A stretch of 64,000 nt of DNA, from NCBI GenBank assembly GCA_016716965.1, contig JADJUP010000041.1, forward strand, positions 1 through 64,000. Direction: 5' to 3'. Shown here piece after piece: positions 25,410 through 34,150 of the stretch. The stretch comes from Sulfuritalea sp. GTDB taxonomy: Bacteria > Pseudomonadota > Gammaproteobacteria > Burkholderiales > Rhodocyclaceae. The notes beneath the pieces are model-generated. The model was not told the DNA's origin. It saw only the letters and a program-made list of their open reading frames with translations, and did no database searches. Positions within the stretch are counted from its first letter, which is position 1; every line of letters starts with the position of its first letter. A program made the translations under genes and the position numbers.

Positions 25410-25616
25410 TTACGTGTTGCTGCGGGTAAGGATCTCGACGCCGACCTTGCCGGCGGCGATCTCGCGCAGGGCGATCACGGTCGGCTTGTCGCGGCCGGGA
25501 TCGACCTGGGGCGTGTTGCCCAGCGTCAGCTGGCGCGCGCGGTAGGTCGCCGCCAGGGTCAGCTGGAAACGGTTGGGGATGAGCTTGATGCAATCGTCGA
25601 TGGTGACACGGGCCAT
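25410..25616 (-). CDS. rpoZ: RNA polymerase omega subunit
   Basis: 68 residues: MARVTIDDCIKLIPNRFQLT, ALREIAAGKVG. The ARVTIDDC start and the RFQL-x-x-AA-x-RARQL helix are diagnostic. It lies between gmk and spoT, the standard order in proteobacteria. The C-terminus is short (ILTRSNT), at the lower end of family length. Confidence 0.97.
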   Translation of the reverse strand: MARVTIDDCIKLIPNRFQLTLAATYRARQLTLGNTPQVDPGRDKPTVIALREIAAGKVGVEILTRSNT

Positions 25617-25620
25617 GGTT

Positions 25621-26238
25621 TCAGTCCTGTTCTAAAAAGCGGAATACGTCGGGGTGACGTGCGCGCTGACGCGGGAAGCGCAGACGCGAAGCGCACACGG
25701 CGGCTTTGAGTTCGCCGAGCGCCACATCCAAGTCATTGTTGATTATAACAAAATCGAACTCGGCTACGTGACGCATTTCGCCCAGGGCGCCGGCCACCCG
25801 GCGCGCTATGACATCTTCACTATCGGCGCCGCGGCCGCGCAGCCGACGTTCCAGTTCGGCGATCGACGGCGGCAGGATGAATATGCTGACGGCTTCGGGA
25901 AACTGGCGGCGCATCTGCTGCGCGCCCTGCCAGTCGATCTCCAGCATCATGTCGCAGCCTTCCTGCATGCGCTGTTCGAGCCAGGTGCGCGAGGTGCCGT
26001 AAAAGTTGTCGTGCACTTCCGCCCATTCGGCGAACTCGCCGCGCTCGCGCATGGCGAGGAAGCGCTGCACGTCGATGAAGTTGTATTCGCGGCCGTCCTG
26101 CTCGCCCGGACGCGGAGCGCGCGTGGTGAAAGAGACCGAGTGCTTTACCTGCGGATCGTCGGCCAGCAAGCGTCCTACCAGCGTGGTCTTGCCGGCGCCA
26201 GAGGGCGCCGCGACGATGAAAAGAGTTCCGGAAATCAT
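25621..26238 (-). CDS. gmk: Guanylate kinase
   Basis: 205 residues phosphorylating GMP to GDP. P-loop APSGAGKTTLVGRLL at the N-terminus, GMP-binding segment SVSFTTRAPRPGEQDGREY, and EIDWQGAQQMRRQFP. The start at ATG 26238 (MISGTLFIV) puts the P-loop at the usual distance; an in-frame TTG at 26274 would add 12 unsupported residues. Four bp before rpoZ, same operon. Confidence 0.96.
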   Translation of the reverse strand: MISGTLFIVAAPSGAGKTTLVGRLLADDPQVKHSVSFTTRAPRPGEQDGREYNFIDVQRFLAMRERGEFAEWAEVHDNFYGTSRTWLEQRMQEGCDMMLEIDWQGAQQMRRQFPEAVSIFILPPSIAELERRLRGRGADSEDVIARRVAGALGEMRHVAEFDFVIINNDLDVALGELKAAVCASRLRFPRQRARHPDVFRFLEQD

Positions 26239-26302
26239 GGTTGGCGGTGCTTGAGGTGAGTCAAGGCTGGGCAAGGAATCGATGCATTAGTATACGCGGC
26301 CC

Positions 26303-26701
26303 ATGCGCGATACCGCCCACCCCTTCCCGATTCGACGCCGGCCCGCTTTGCTGCTAGCGCTCGGCCTGCTGGCCATGGTCCTGCATCTGGTGGCGGGCAG
26401 CGGGATGGTGCGCGCCGCGGCGGCACAAACCGTCAAGGGCGCGATATCTGGCGAACTGTGTACCAGCCACGGCGTGGTCAGGTTCGATCTCGGGCGGGAC
26501 GGTAGCAAGGTCCCGAGCGGTGAAGTCCACGATTGCTGCACGCTGTGCGCCGCTGGCGCTCCGCTGCTGGCACCGGGCGATAGTCCTGCCGTGGCGCCGG
26601 CGCCGACTTTTCGCATCACGCAGGATTCGCGCCGGTTCGTACCGCGCTCGCATCTTCCCCTGACTGCCCACGCCCCGCGCGGCCCTCCGGCCGCGGCCTG
26701 A
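26303..26701 (+). CDS. DUF2946 family protein, likely copper-related
   Basis: 132 residues with one N-terminal hydrophobic segment (PALLLALGLLAMVLHLVAG) and a HDCCTLCAAG motif in the middle, as in DUF2946 proteins often found beside copper-handling genes. It precedes the PCuAC chaperone by 101 bp on the same strand. Metal binding by the Cys/His cluster is inferred. The segment AVAPAPTFRI is encoded by a copy of the dispersed AVPPAPT motif. Confidence 0.75.
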   Translation: MRDTAHPFPIRRRPALLLALGLLAMVLHLVAGSGMVRAAAAQTVKGAISGELCTSHGVVRFDLGRDGSKVPSGEVHDCCTLCAAGAPLLAPGDSPAVAPAPTFRITQDSRRFVPRSHLPLTAHAPRGPPAAA

Positions 26702-26802
26702 ATCCCGCTTCGCCCCGTCGTTCGTGCCGCGTCACACACTCGTGGCGCACGCTAACCGATCCGCGCTCCGGCGCGGGACAAAATCCATCGCAAGGAGTCA
26801 CC

Positions 26803-27291
26803 ATGAATCTCATCGTCCGTTCTACCGTGCTGTCCGCCCTGTTTTTCGCCGCTTTCGCCCTGCCCGCCCAGGCGCAGGTTACCGTCAAGGATCCCTGGGT
26901 GCGCGCCACCGTATCCCAGCAGAAGGCTACCGGCGCTTTCATGCAGATAACTTCGACGCAGGACGCGCGTCTGATCGAAGCCAAGTCGCCGGTCGCCGGC
27001 GTGGTCGAGGTGCACGAGATGAAGATGGAAAAGGACGTCATGAAAATGCGTGCCCTGACCGAAGGCCTGGCCCTGCCAGCCGGCAAGAGCGTCGAACTCA
27101 AGCCGGGCGGTTACCACGTCATGCTGATGGACCTCAAGCAGCAGGTGAAGGAGGGCGACGTCATTCCTCTGACCCTGGTCGTCGAGGGCAAGGACAAGAA
27201 GCGTTCCACCATCGAGGTCAAGGCACCGGCCAAACCCCTGGCGGGCGCGGCCAAGGCGCCGGAAAAGATGGACCACCAGCACAAGCATTAA
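26803..27291 (+). CDS. Periplasmic copper chaperone PCuAC
   Basis: 162 residues with a Sec signal peptide (STVLSALFFAAFALP ... QA). The copper site is visible: HEMKMEKDVMKM with the Met/His set, and GGYHVMLMDLKQ. A C-terminal MDHQHKH adds further ligands. PCuAC proteins deliver Cu(I) to the CuA site of cytochrome c oxidase. An AAGGAG site lies 7 nt before the ATG. Cooperation with the DUF2946 protein upstream is likely. Confidence 0.93.
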   Translation: MNLIVRSTVLSALFFAAFALPAQAQVTVKDPWVRATVSQQKATGAFMQITSTQDARLIEAKSPVAGVVEVHEMKMEKDVMKMRALTEGLALPAGKSVELKPGGYHVMLMDLKQQVKEGDVIPLTLVVEGKDKKRSTIEVKAPAKPLAGAAKAPEKMDHQHKH

Positions 27292-27317
27292 AAGCTGCCC
27301 GGCCTGCGAACGAAGCC

Positions 27318-27339
27318 GGATCGGTGTCGTCACCGATCC
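27318..27339. terminator. Hairpin between convergent genes
   Basis: GGATCGGTG, loop TCGT, CACCGATCC: a perfect 9-bp stem at 27318-27339 between the PCuAC stop and the convergent YkgJ-type stop. No T-run follows in either direction, so termination is only inferred from position. Confidence 0.45.
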
Positions 27340-27361
27340 GTCGCCAGCTCCGTTCGCTGCA

Positions 27362-27682
27362 TCACTCCGGCTCGATGTCCGAGTCGCAGCCGATGCCGGC
27401 CGCGACCCAGCGGGCAAAGCGGCGCCCGGCCGCGGCCTCCCAGCGCGCCGGCAGCCAGCGCAGGAAATCGGCGGGTCGCGTGATCATTCCGCAGGCATAG
27501 CGCCCCGTTTCGGCTTGCCAGCAGAGCGCGGGGCAGGCGCCTTGCCGATGCCCGAGCAGGACGCGGCTGACCGGGCAGGGCAGGGCGGCGCAGCAGACGC
27601 CGCAGCCGTTGCACGGTGCGCCGGGCACGGGCTTGGCGGGGGCGGCGGCATGGATGGCGATGAAGGAAGGACGGGCCGGCAT
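27362..27682 (-). CDS. YkgJ-type CxxCxxCC cluster protein
   Basis: 106 residues with CNGCGVCCAALPC (about residues 24-36) and later single cysteines (ACPALCW, YACGM, IGCDSD), the pattern of YkgJ zinc- or iron-chelating proteins of unknown function. The start at ATG 27682 is the first in frame. It lies downstream of yicC in the same direction, 62 bp away; that gap holds a copy of the AVPPAPT motif. Confidence 0.75.
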   Translation of the reverse strand: MPARPSFIAIHAAAPAKPVPGAPCNGCGVCCAALPCPVSRVLLGHRQGACPALCWQAETGRYACGMITRPADFLRWLPARWEAAAGRRFARWVAAGIGCDSDIEPE

Positions 27683-27744
27683 GGGACGGTTTGCTGCCGT
27701 GTCGCCAGCGCCGACCTTCCGGGCGCGACGCCGGCCGTCGACGA

Positions 27745-28620
27745 TTACTCGAGGTTCTGCACCTGTTCGCGCATCTGTTCGATCAGCAGCTTGAGGTCGA
27801 GCGCGATGGCGGTGACTTCGGCCGAGACCGATTTGGAGGACAGCGTATTGGCTTCGCGGTTGAGTTCCTGCATCAGGAAATCCAGCCGCTTGCCGACTGC
27901 GCCGCCCTTTTTCAGGACCCGGTCGAGTTCGTCGAGGTGGGTCACGAGGCGCGCGATTTCCTCGGCGACGTCGATCTTGGCGGCGAAGACGCCGACTTCC
28001 TGGCGGATCCGCTCCTCGTCGAGGTTGGCCACGGCTTCGCGCAGCTTGGTCGCCAGGCGTTCGCGGTAGGCCGCCAGCGCGGCCGGCAGCAGGGGCTCGG
28101 CGGCGGCCACGCGCTCGCGCATGCGCGCCGCGCGATCCCTCAGCACGTCGGCCAGCTTGGCACCCTCGCGTTCGCGCGAGGCGACGAATTCGTCGAGCAG
28201 GGTGGCGAACAGTTCCTGCGCCGCCGCCTGCAACTGATCTGCGCCCAGCGAGTCGTCCGCCAGCACGCCGGGCCAGCGCAGCACCTCGGCCACCGACAGC
28301 GGCGCGGCCTGTGGCAGGACCGCGCGTACCGCCTGGTCGAGGCTGCCCAGTTCCGCCAGCAGCGCGCTGTCGGGCAGGCGCTGGCGGTTTGCGTGGCCCT
28401 GCGCCGGCTGGGCCTGAAGGTAGCCGCGGCATTCGATCTTGCCGCGCGCGATGCGCTCGGTGATCCTCTCGCGCAGCGGCATTTCCATGAAGCGCAGGTC
28501 CTCGCTCAGGCGAAAGCCGATGTCCAGGTAGCGCGAATTCACGCTCTTGATTTCAAGGTTGATTACCGCACTGCCCAGGTCGCGGCTGGCGGCGGCATAG
28601 CCGGTCATGCTGTGGATCAT
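27745..28620 (-). CDS. yicC: YicC family endoribonuclease-like protein
   Basis: 291 residues, starting MIHSMTGYAAA, the family signature, with IEIKSVNSRYLDIGFRL-type sequence, DIAEEI-type and LDFLMQELNREANTLSSKS segments near the C-terminus. YicC proteins have RNase activity and influence stationary-phase fitness. It is commonly next to gmk and rpoZ; here copper genes separate them. Divergent from the kinase gene at 28733. Confidence 0.94.
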   Translation of the reverse strand: MIHSMTGYAAASRDLGSAVINLEIKSVNSRYLDIGFRLSEDLRFMEMPLRERITERIARGKIECRGYLQAQPAQGHANRQRLPDSALLAELGSLDQAVRAVLPQAAPLSVAEVLRWPGVLADDSLGADQLQAAAQELFATLLDEFVASREREGAKLADVLRDRAARMRERVAAAEPLLPAALAAYRERLATKLREAVANLDEERIRQEVGVFAAKIDVAEEIARLVTHLDELDRVLKKGGAVGKRLDFLMQELNREANTLSSKSVSAEVTAIALDLKLLIEQMREQVQNLE

Positions 28621-28732
28621 GTTTTGGGGGTCTCCGTTCCGGAGCCGGTTCGCGGCGCCAAAAGCAGTTGTTTACAGCGAGGGGGCGAACAAGGAAAATC
28701 GGGGCAGTATATCAACGCGCTTCTAGCCCATC

Positions 28733-29650
28733 GTGGTCTCGCAGAACAATCACTCGCTTCCTCCCGGTTACGAACTGGAAGGCTATCGCATCGAGCGGCA
28801 GCTTTCGGTCGGCGGCTTTTCCATCGTCTATCTGGCGCACGACGCCCAGGGCACGCCGGTGGCGATCAAGGAGTACCTGCCCAATGCCCTGGCATTGCGC
28901 GGCGAAGGGCAGGTGGCGCCGGTCATCCCGCCCGAATACCAGGCGGAGTTCAACTTCGGCCTCAAGTGCTTTTTCGAGGAAGGCCGCGCGCTGACCGGCA
29001 TCGTCCACCCCAACGTGGTGCAGGTGCTGAATTTTTTCCGCGCCAACGAAACGGTTTACCTGGTGATGCGCTTCGAGACCGGGCAGACGCTGCGCGACTA
29101 CATCCGCCAGCATCGCGGCCGGATGGACGAAGCCTTCATGCGCGGCATGTTCTGCGGCGTGCTCGACGGCCTCGGCGAAGTGCATGGCCGCGGCCTGCTG
29201 CACCTCGACATCAAGCCAGCCAACATCTGGCTGCGAACCGACGGCAGCCCGGTGCTGCTCGACTTCGGCGCCGCGCGCTACGCGGTCGACATCGGCCCGC
29301 CCGAGCCGCGCGCCATGTACACGCCGGGCTATGCGGCACCCGAGCAGTACCACGGCAAGTACACGCTGGGGCCGTGGACCGACATCTACGCGGTCGGCGC
29401 CTGCATCTACGCCGCGCTGGCCGGCTCGGCGCCGCAGGCGGCCGACGAGCGCCTGGTCGACGACCAGTTGCTGCCCGCCCGCCAGCGCTGGGGCCGCGAC
29501 TATTCGCTGCGCCTGCTGACCACCATCGACGAATGCCTGCGCCTCGACCCGCCGCGCCGGCCGCAGCACGCGCGCGCCCTGCATGCCTCGCTGATGGCCG
29601 ATCCGGACGCCGTCAGGTCGCGCTCGTGGCTGTCCCGCCTGGGCTTCTGA
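28733..29650 (+). CDS. Hanks-type Ser/Thr protein kinase
   Basis: 305 residues, a soluble single kinase domain: glycine loop LSVGGFSIVY, ATP-binding Lys in VAIKEYLP, catalytic loop HLDIKPANIW (HRD appears as HLD), metal-binding DFGAARYA and the AAPEQY motif. No membrane segment or sensory domain follows. The start is GTG 28733. It is followed 8 bp later by a PP2C phosphatase, a kinase-phosphatase pair placed before rph in several betaproteobacteria. The substrates are not apparent. Confidence 0.92.
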   Translation: MVSQNNHSLPPGYELEGYRIERQLSVGGFSIVYLAHDAQGTPVAIKEYLPNALALRGEGQVAPVIPPEYQAEFNFGLKCFFEEGRALTGIVHPNVVQVLNFFRANETVYLVMRFETGQTLRDYIRQHRGRMDEAFMRGMFCGVLDGLGEVHGRGLLHLDIKPANIWLRTDGSPVLLDFGAARYAVDIGPPEPRAMYTPGYAAPEQYHGKYTLGPWTDIYAVGACIYAALAGSAPQAADERLVDDQLLPARQRWGRDYSLRLLTTIDECLRLDPPRRPQHARALHASLMADPDAVRSRSWLSRLGF

Positions 29651-29658
29651 CGCCATCG

Positions 29659-30684
29659 ATGAAATACACCATCGTCCATGACAGCCGCATCGGTGGGCGC
29701 GACATCAACCAGGATCGCGCCGCCTGGCTGGCCACGGACGACGCGCTGTTGATGGTGGTGGCCGACGGCATGGGCGGCCACCTGCAGGGCGAGATCGCTG
29801 CCCAGCTCGCCGTCGATACGGTGGTCGAATGTTTCCGCCGCGAGGCCCTGCCGCGCCTAGCCGATCCAGGCCGCTTTCTGGCCAAGGCTTTCGGGCAGGC
29901 CCACACCAACATCCTCAACCATGCCAACGCCTGTCAGATTGCCGCCCATGCCGCGCCGCGCACCACCTGCATCGCCTGCGTGGTGCAGGACGGCCAGGCC
30001 TGCTGGGCGCATGCCGGCGATTCGCGGCTGTACCTGATCCACGGCCGCGCCCCGGACAATGCCAACGTGATGCGCACCCGCGACCACAGCGTGGTGCAGC
30101 GCATGGTCGACGATGGCACCCTCAGCAGCGAGCAGGCCGCCTCGCATCCGATGCGCAATCGCGTCTTCAGCTGCCTCGGCGGCAGCGTCGACCCGCACAT
30201 CGAGGTCTCGCGCCTGGTGTCGCTGGATGACGGCGACCTGATTGCGTTGTGCACCGACGGCGCCTGGTCGCCGCTCGGAGAACGCCTGGTCAATGAGCTG
30301 GCCTGCGCGCCGCTGACCAGTTCCGTGCCGCACCTGCTCGACGCGGCGGAACGCGCCGCCGGTCCCGGCGCGGACAACCTGACCGTGATTGCCATGCGCT
30401 GGGACGCGCCCAATCCCGATGCGCACACCCTCGACCAGCGCCCCGACGCGTTGCGCCGCTTGCTGCTGGCGCCGATCAGCGACGAGGACATCGAACTCGC
30501 CGTGGCCGACATCCGTCGCCGCATACCCTACACCTCCAGGGCTGCCGCCCAGGAGGGGTTTTCTCAAACGCCGGCCCCCTCCCATCCGTCCACGGCCGGC
30601 TTTGCACAGCCGGCCGGTTCCGGCGGCGCGGAGGAGTCCTCCGCGAATTCCCGCCTACACCCCCCTCGCGGGGGAGGCGACTGA
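29659..30684 (+). CDS. PP2C-family Ser/Thr protein phosphatase
   Basis: 341 residues. PP2C motifs: RDINQDRAAW, VADGMGGHLQGE (metal-binding Asp-Gly), AHAGDSRLYLI, CTDGAWSP and GADNLTVIAM. It probably reverses phosphorylation by the kinase 8 bp upstream. The ATG at 29659 sits at the correct distance for the first motif. The last 40 or so residues (from about SHPSTAGFAQPAG) are encoded by a dispersed repeat also present at 34186 and 43385, so the C-terminus is an extension acquired from the repeat. A long open frame extends upstream in the same phase but is not coding. Confidence 0.92.
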   Translation: MKYTIVHDSRIGGRDINQDRAAWLATDDALLMVVADGMGGHLQGEIAAQLAVDTVVECFRREALPRLADPGRFLAKAFGQAHTNILNHANACQIAAHAAPRTTCIACVVQDGQACWAHAGDSRLYLIHGRAPDNANVMRTRDHSVVQRMVDDGTLSSEQAASHPMRNRVFSCLGGSVDPHIEVSRLVSLDDGDLIALCTDGAWSPLGERLVNELACAPLTSSVPHLLDAAERAAGPGADNLTVIAMRWDAPNPDAHTLDQRPDALRRLLLAPISDEDIELAVADIRRRIPYTSRAAAQEGFSQTPAPSHPSTAGFAQPAGSGGAEESSANSRLHPPRGGGD

Positions 30685-30712
30685 TTTCCTCGCTACGCTC
30701 GATTGTTGGAGA
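30572..30712. repeat. Dispersed repeat, copy 1 (inverse of copy at 34186)
   Basis: Contains TCCCATCCG, CACGGCCGGCTTTGCACAGCC, CCTCGCGGGGGAGGC and CTCGCTACGCTCGAT in the same order as the reverse complement of 34186-34345. It forms the 3' end of the phosphatase gene and the gap before rph. It contains several GC-rich inverted repeats. Confidence 0.65.
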
Positions 30713-30740
30713 GCGTATTTCACGCCAACGGAGTTCCTTG

Positions 30741-31475
30741 ATGAATCGTCCTTCGCAACGCCTTACCCGCAGCGCCGCGCAACTGCGCGAGCTGCGCATC
30801 ACCCGCGGCTACACCCGCCACGCCGAAGGCAGCGTGCTGGTCGAGTTCGGCAATACCAAGGTCCTGTGTACCGCCAGCGTCGAGGAGTCGGTGCCCGGCT
30901 TCCTGCGCGGCAAGGGTTCCGGCTGGGTCACGGCCGAGTACGGCATGCTGCCGCGCTCAACCAACACCCGTACCGCGCGCGAGGCGGCAAAGGGCAAGCA
31001 GTCCGGCCGCACCCAGGAAATCCAGCGCCTGATCGGCCGCTCCTTGCGCGCCGTGACCGACCTCAAGGCGCTCGGCGAACGCCAGATCACGCTCGACTGC
31101 GACGTACTGCAGGCCGACGGCGGCACCCGCTGCGCGTCCATTACCGGCGCTTGCGTGGCGCTGCACGACGCCATCGGCACCCTGGTCGCCGGCGGCAAGC
31201 TGGCGCAGCACGCGATGCGCGAACTGGTGGCGGCGGTGTCGGTCGGCATCGTCGAAGGCATGCCGGTGCTCGACCTCGATTACGCCGAGGACTCCGCCTG
31301 CGACACCGACATGAACGTGGTGATGACCGCCGGCGGCGGCATCATCGAAGTGCAGGGCACGGCGGAAGGCGCGCCCTTCTCGCGCGCCGAACTCGATACC
31401 CTGCTGGAACTCGCCGCTGCCGGCATCGGCGACATCGTCAAGGCGCAAGAGTCGGCGCTGGCGGCACGGCGGTGA
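30741..31475 (+). CDS. rph: Ribonuclease PH
   Basis: 244 residues; trims the 3' end of tRNA precursors by phosphorolysis. Family segments GSVLVEFGNTKVLCTASV, GWVTAEYGMLPRSTNTR, GRTQEIQRLIGRSLR, ALGERQITLDCDVLQADGG and DLDYAEDS. Start set at ATG 30741 (MNRPSQRL). The stop overlaps the rdgB start. The 3' end contains a reverse copy of the AVPPAPT motif, encoding ESALAARR. Confidence 0.97.
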   Translation: MNRPSQRLTRSAAQLRELRITRGYTRHAEGSVLVEFGNTKVLCTASVEESVPGFLRGKGSGWVTAEYGMLPRSTNTRTAREAAKGKQSGRTQEIQRLIGRSLRAVTDLKALGERQITLDCDVLQADGGTRCASITGACVALHDAIGTLVAGGKLAQHAMRELVAAVSVGIVEGMPVLDLDYAEDSACDTDMNVVMTAGGGIIEVQGTAEGAPFSRAELDTLLELAAAGIGDIVKAQESALAARR

Positions 31476-32071
31476 CTGAGTGTGAAAAACTCGTCCTCGC
31501 CTCCGGCAACGCCGGCAAGCTGCGCGAATTCGGGCAACTGCTGGCGCCCTTCGATTTCGAGGTGCTGCCACAGTCGGCCTTCAACGTGCCGGAAGCCGAG
31601 GAGCCGCACGTCACCTTCGTCGAGAATGCCATCGCCAAGGCACGCCATGCGGCGCAGCTGACCGGCCTGCCGGCGCTGGCGGATGACTCCGGCCTGTGCG
31701 TGGCGGCGCTGGGCGGCGCGCCGGGAGTCTGGTCGGCGCGCTATGGCGGTGAGCCGAAATCGGATGCGAAGAACAACGCCAAACTGCTGGCCGATCTGGC
31801 CGGCGTCGCCGACCGTCGCGCGCACTATGTCGCCGTGCTGGTGCTGATGCGTGCCGCCGACGATCCGCAACCCATCGTCGCCGAGGGCGAATGGCATGGC
31901 GAGATCGTCGATGCGCCGCGTGGAGAAGGCGGCTTCGGCTACGACCCGTATTTCCTGGTGCCCGAACTCGGGCTTACCGTGGCCGAACTGCCGCACGACG
32001 AAAAGAACCGCCGCTCGCATCGCGGGCAGGCGCTGGCGCAACTCATCGCGCGGCTGCGGCTCGGGATGTGA
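31472..32071 (+). CDS. rdgB: RdgB/HAM1 non-canonical purine NTP pyrophosphatase
   Basis: 199 residues removing ITP, XTP and dITP. Motifs: VLASGNAGKLREF at the N-terminus, FVENAIAKARHA, LADDSGLCVAALGG, SARYGG and GGFGYDPYFLVPE. The start GTG 31472 overlaps the rph stop by 4 bp, and its stop overlaps the hemW start, so the three genes are coupled. Confidence 0.96.
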   Translation: MTECEKLVLASGNAGKLREFGQLLAPFDFEVLPQSAFNVPEAEEPHVTFVENAIAKARHAAQLTGLPALADDSGLCVAALGGAPGVWSARYGGEPKSDAKNNAKLLADLAGVADRRAHYVAVLVLMRAADDPQPIVAEGEWHGEIVDAPRGEGGFGYDPYFLVPELGLTVAELPHDEKNRRSHRGQALAQLIARLRLGM

Positions 32072-33282
32072 TTCCGATCATTTCGATCGTCGCCGTCCCG
32101 CCGGCGCCGACTGCCGCAGGTTCCTCCGGACTGGTTGCCCCGCCGCCGCTTGCCCTCTACGTACATTGGCCGTGGTGCGTGAAAAAGTGCCCCTATTGCG
32201 ATTTCAATTCGCACGAGGTTCGTGGCGAAGTCGACGAGGCCGCCTATCTCGCCGCCCTGATCGCCGACCTCGAAGCCGCCCTGCCGCAGGTCTGGAACCG
32301 GCCGGTGTCCAGCGTCTTCATCGGCGGCGGCACGCCGAGCCTGATGCGCGGAGAAACCGCCGAGGCGCTGCTGGCGGCGATCCGCATGCGACTGCCGCTG
32401 CAACCCGGCGCCGAGATCACGCTCGAGGCCAATCCCGGCACCGCCGAGGCGGCGAAGTTCGCCGCCTTTCGCGCCGCCGGGGTGACCCGGCTTTCGATCG
32501 GCGTGCAGAGTTTCGACGATGCCAAGCTCGCCGCGCTGGGTCGCATCCACGATGGCGGCGAAGCGCGGCGCGCCATCGAACTGGGGCTGAGGAATTTCGA
32601 GCGCGTCAATCTCGACCTGATGTACGCGCTGCCGGGGCAGACGCTGGCGCAGGCGGACGCCGACATCGCCACCGCGATCGACAGCGGCGCCGGCCACATC
32701 TCGGCCTACCACCTGACGCTGGAACCGAACACCGCATTCCACCACGCGCCACCGCCGCTGCCCGACGACGACCTGGCGGCCGACATGCAGGAGATGGTCG
32801 AAGCCCGGCTTGGTGCCGCCGGCTTCGAGCACTACGAAACCTCGGCCTTCGCCCGGCCCGGCGCGCAGTGCGCGCACAACCTCAACTACTGGCGCTTCGG
32901 CGATTACCTGGGCATCGGTGCCGGCGCCCACGGCAAGCTGTCGAACCACGCCACGATCTGGCGCGAGGCACGCCACCGCAACCCGCGCGCCTACCTGGAG
33001 GGTGCCGCGCGCGGCGATTTCATCGCCACCCGGCAGGACATCGATCGCGCCGACCTGCCCGGCGAGTTCATGATGAATGCCTTGCGCCTCAACGGCGGAT
33101 TTCCGCTGGCGCTGTTCACCGAACGCACCGGCCTGCCGCTGGCCGCCATCGAAAAGTCGGCGCTGGCGGCACGGCGCGAGGGGCTGCTGGAAGCGGCCGA
33201 CGGCTGGATGCGGCCGACCATGCAGGGCCGGCGTTTCCTCAATCGGCTGCTGGCCGGCTTCCTCGCCGCTGACGGGGCCTGA
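32068..33282 (+). CDS. hemW: HemW-like radical SAM protein
   Basis: 404 residues. Radical SAM cluster motif CVKKCPYC (CxxxCxxC) preceded by YVHWPW, then FIGGGTPSL, EANPGT, RLSIGVQSFDD and LNYWRFGDYLGIGAGAHG. HemW is a haem chaperone related to coproporphyrinogen oxidase HemN. The GTG start at 32068 overlaps rdgB by 4 bp; about 30 residues (including AVPPAPTAAG, encoded by the dispersed motif) precede the conserved domain, so a later start is possible. A reverse copy of the same motif occurs inside the gene at 33154. Confidence 0.94.
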   Translation: MIPIISIVAVPPAPTAAGSSGLVAPPPLALYVHWPWCVKKCPYCDFNSHEVRGEVDEAAYLAALIADLEAALPQVWNRPVSSVFIGGGTPSLMRGETAEALLAAIRMRLPLQPGAEITLEANPGTAEAAKFAAFRAAGVTRLSIGVQSFDDAKLAALGRIHDGGEARRAIELGLRNFERVNLDLMYALPGQTLAQADADIATAIDSGAGHISAYHLTLEPNTAFHHAPPPLPDDDLAADMQEMVEARLGAAGFEHYETSAFARPGAQCAHNLNYWRFGDYLGIGAGAHGKLSNHATIWREARHRNPRAYLEGAARGDFIATRQDIDRADLPGEFMMNALRLNGGFPLALFTERTGLPLAAIEKSALAARREGLLEAADGWMRPTMQGRRFLNRLLAGFLAADGA

Positions 33283-33340
33283 GAATGCGCGTTCTGTGTC
33301 ACCATACGGCCCGGCAAACCACGGACAAGGACGCAGCGGC

Positions 33341-34150
33341 GTGAAGGGCACCAGCGGAAACCTGATCGAGATCGAAGACCTCCACTTCGCCTACGGCGGC
33401 AACAAGGTGCTGCAAGGCATCCAGCTCACCGTGCCGCGCGGCAAGGTGGTCGGCATCCTCGGCGTCAGCGGCGCCGGCAAGAGCACCCTCCTCAAGCTGA
33501 TCGGCGGCCAGTTGCGACCCGACCGCGGCCGGGTACGCGTCGACGGCCGCGTCGTGCACGAGCTCGATGACGACGGCCTCTACGAGATGCGCCGCGACAT
33601 GGGCATGATGTTCCAGGCCGGCGGCCTCTTCAGCGACATTTCCGTCTACGAAAACATCGCCTTTCCGATGCGCGAACTGACCGACCTGCCCGACGACCTG
33701 ATCCATGACCTGGTGCTGATGAAGCTGCATGCGGTCGGCCTGCGCGGCTCGAGCGGGCTGATGCCCAACGAGCTGTCCGGCGGCATGGCGCGCCGCATCG
33801 CGCTGGCCCGGGCGATCGCACTCGACCCCGGCCTGACCATGTACGACGAACCCTTTGCGGGGCTGGATCCGATCTCGCTCAACGTCATCGCGCAACTGAT
33901 CCGCCGCCTCAACGACGCGCTGGGCGCGACCTCCATCGTGGTCACCTACGATGTATCGGAAACGCTGAAGGTGGTCGACTATGCCTACTTCATCCACGAC
34001 GGCAAGGTGGTCTCGGCCGGCACGCCCGACGAACTGCTGAACTCGTCGAATCCCTCGGTGCACCAGTTCATCCACGCCGAACCGGATGGCCCGGTGGCCT
34101 TCCACTATCCGCGCGAACCCTACCGCAGCGACCTGGAACTCGGGCAGTAG
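33341..34150 (+). CDS. mlaF: MlaF-type ABC transporter ATPase (lone gene)
   Basis: 269 residues; ATPase of the Mla system that moves phospholipids between the outer and inner membranes. Walker A GVSGAGKST, Q-loop MMFQAGGLF, signature NELSGGMARRIALARA, Walker B LTMYDEPFAGLDP. The switch (H-loop) region reads VTYDVSETLKVVDY: the usual His is Tyr (TAC at about 33949). The start is GTG 33341. The partners mlaE, mlaD, mlaB and mlaC that usually follow are absent; a block of dispersed repeats begins about 35 bp after the stop. Confidence 0.9.
   Translation: MKGTSGNLIEIEDLHFAYGGNKVLQGIQLTVPRGKVVGILGVSGAGKSTLLKLIGGQLRPDRGRVRVDGRVVHELDDDGLYEMRRDMGMMFQAGGLFSDISVYENIAFPMRELTDLPDDLIHDLVLMKLHAVGLRGSSGLMPNELSGGMARRIALARAIALDPGLTMYDEPFAGLDPISLNVIAQLIRRLNDALGATSIVVTYDVSETLKVVDYAYFIHDGKVVSAGTPDELLNSSNPSVHQFIHAEPDGPVAFHYPREPYRSDLELGQ

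Noticed and set aside
26239..26274. Longer guanylate kinase start at TTG 26274
   Set aside because: Adds 12 residues absent from the family; ATG 26238 gives the usual N-terminus.
27691..30684. A 997-codon plus-strand open frame through yicC antisense, the kinase region and the phosphatase
   Set aside because: Only its last 341 codons (from 29659) match a protein family. The upstream part is antisense to yicC and out of frame with the kinase; long spurious frames are expected at this GC content.
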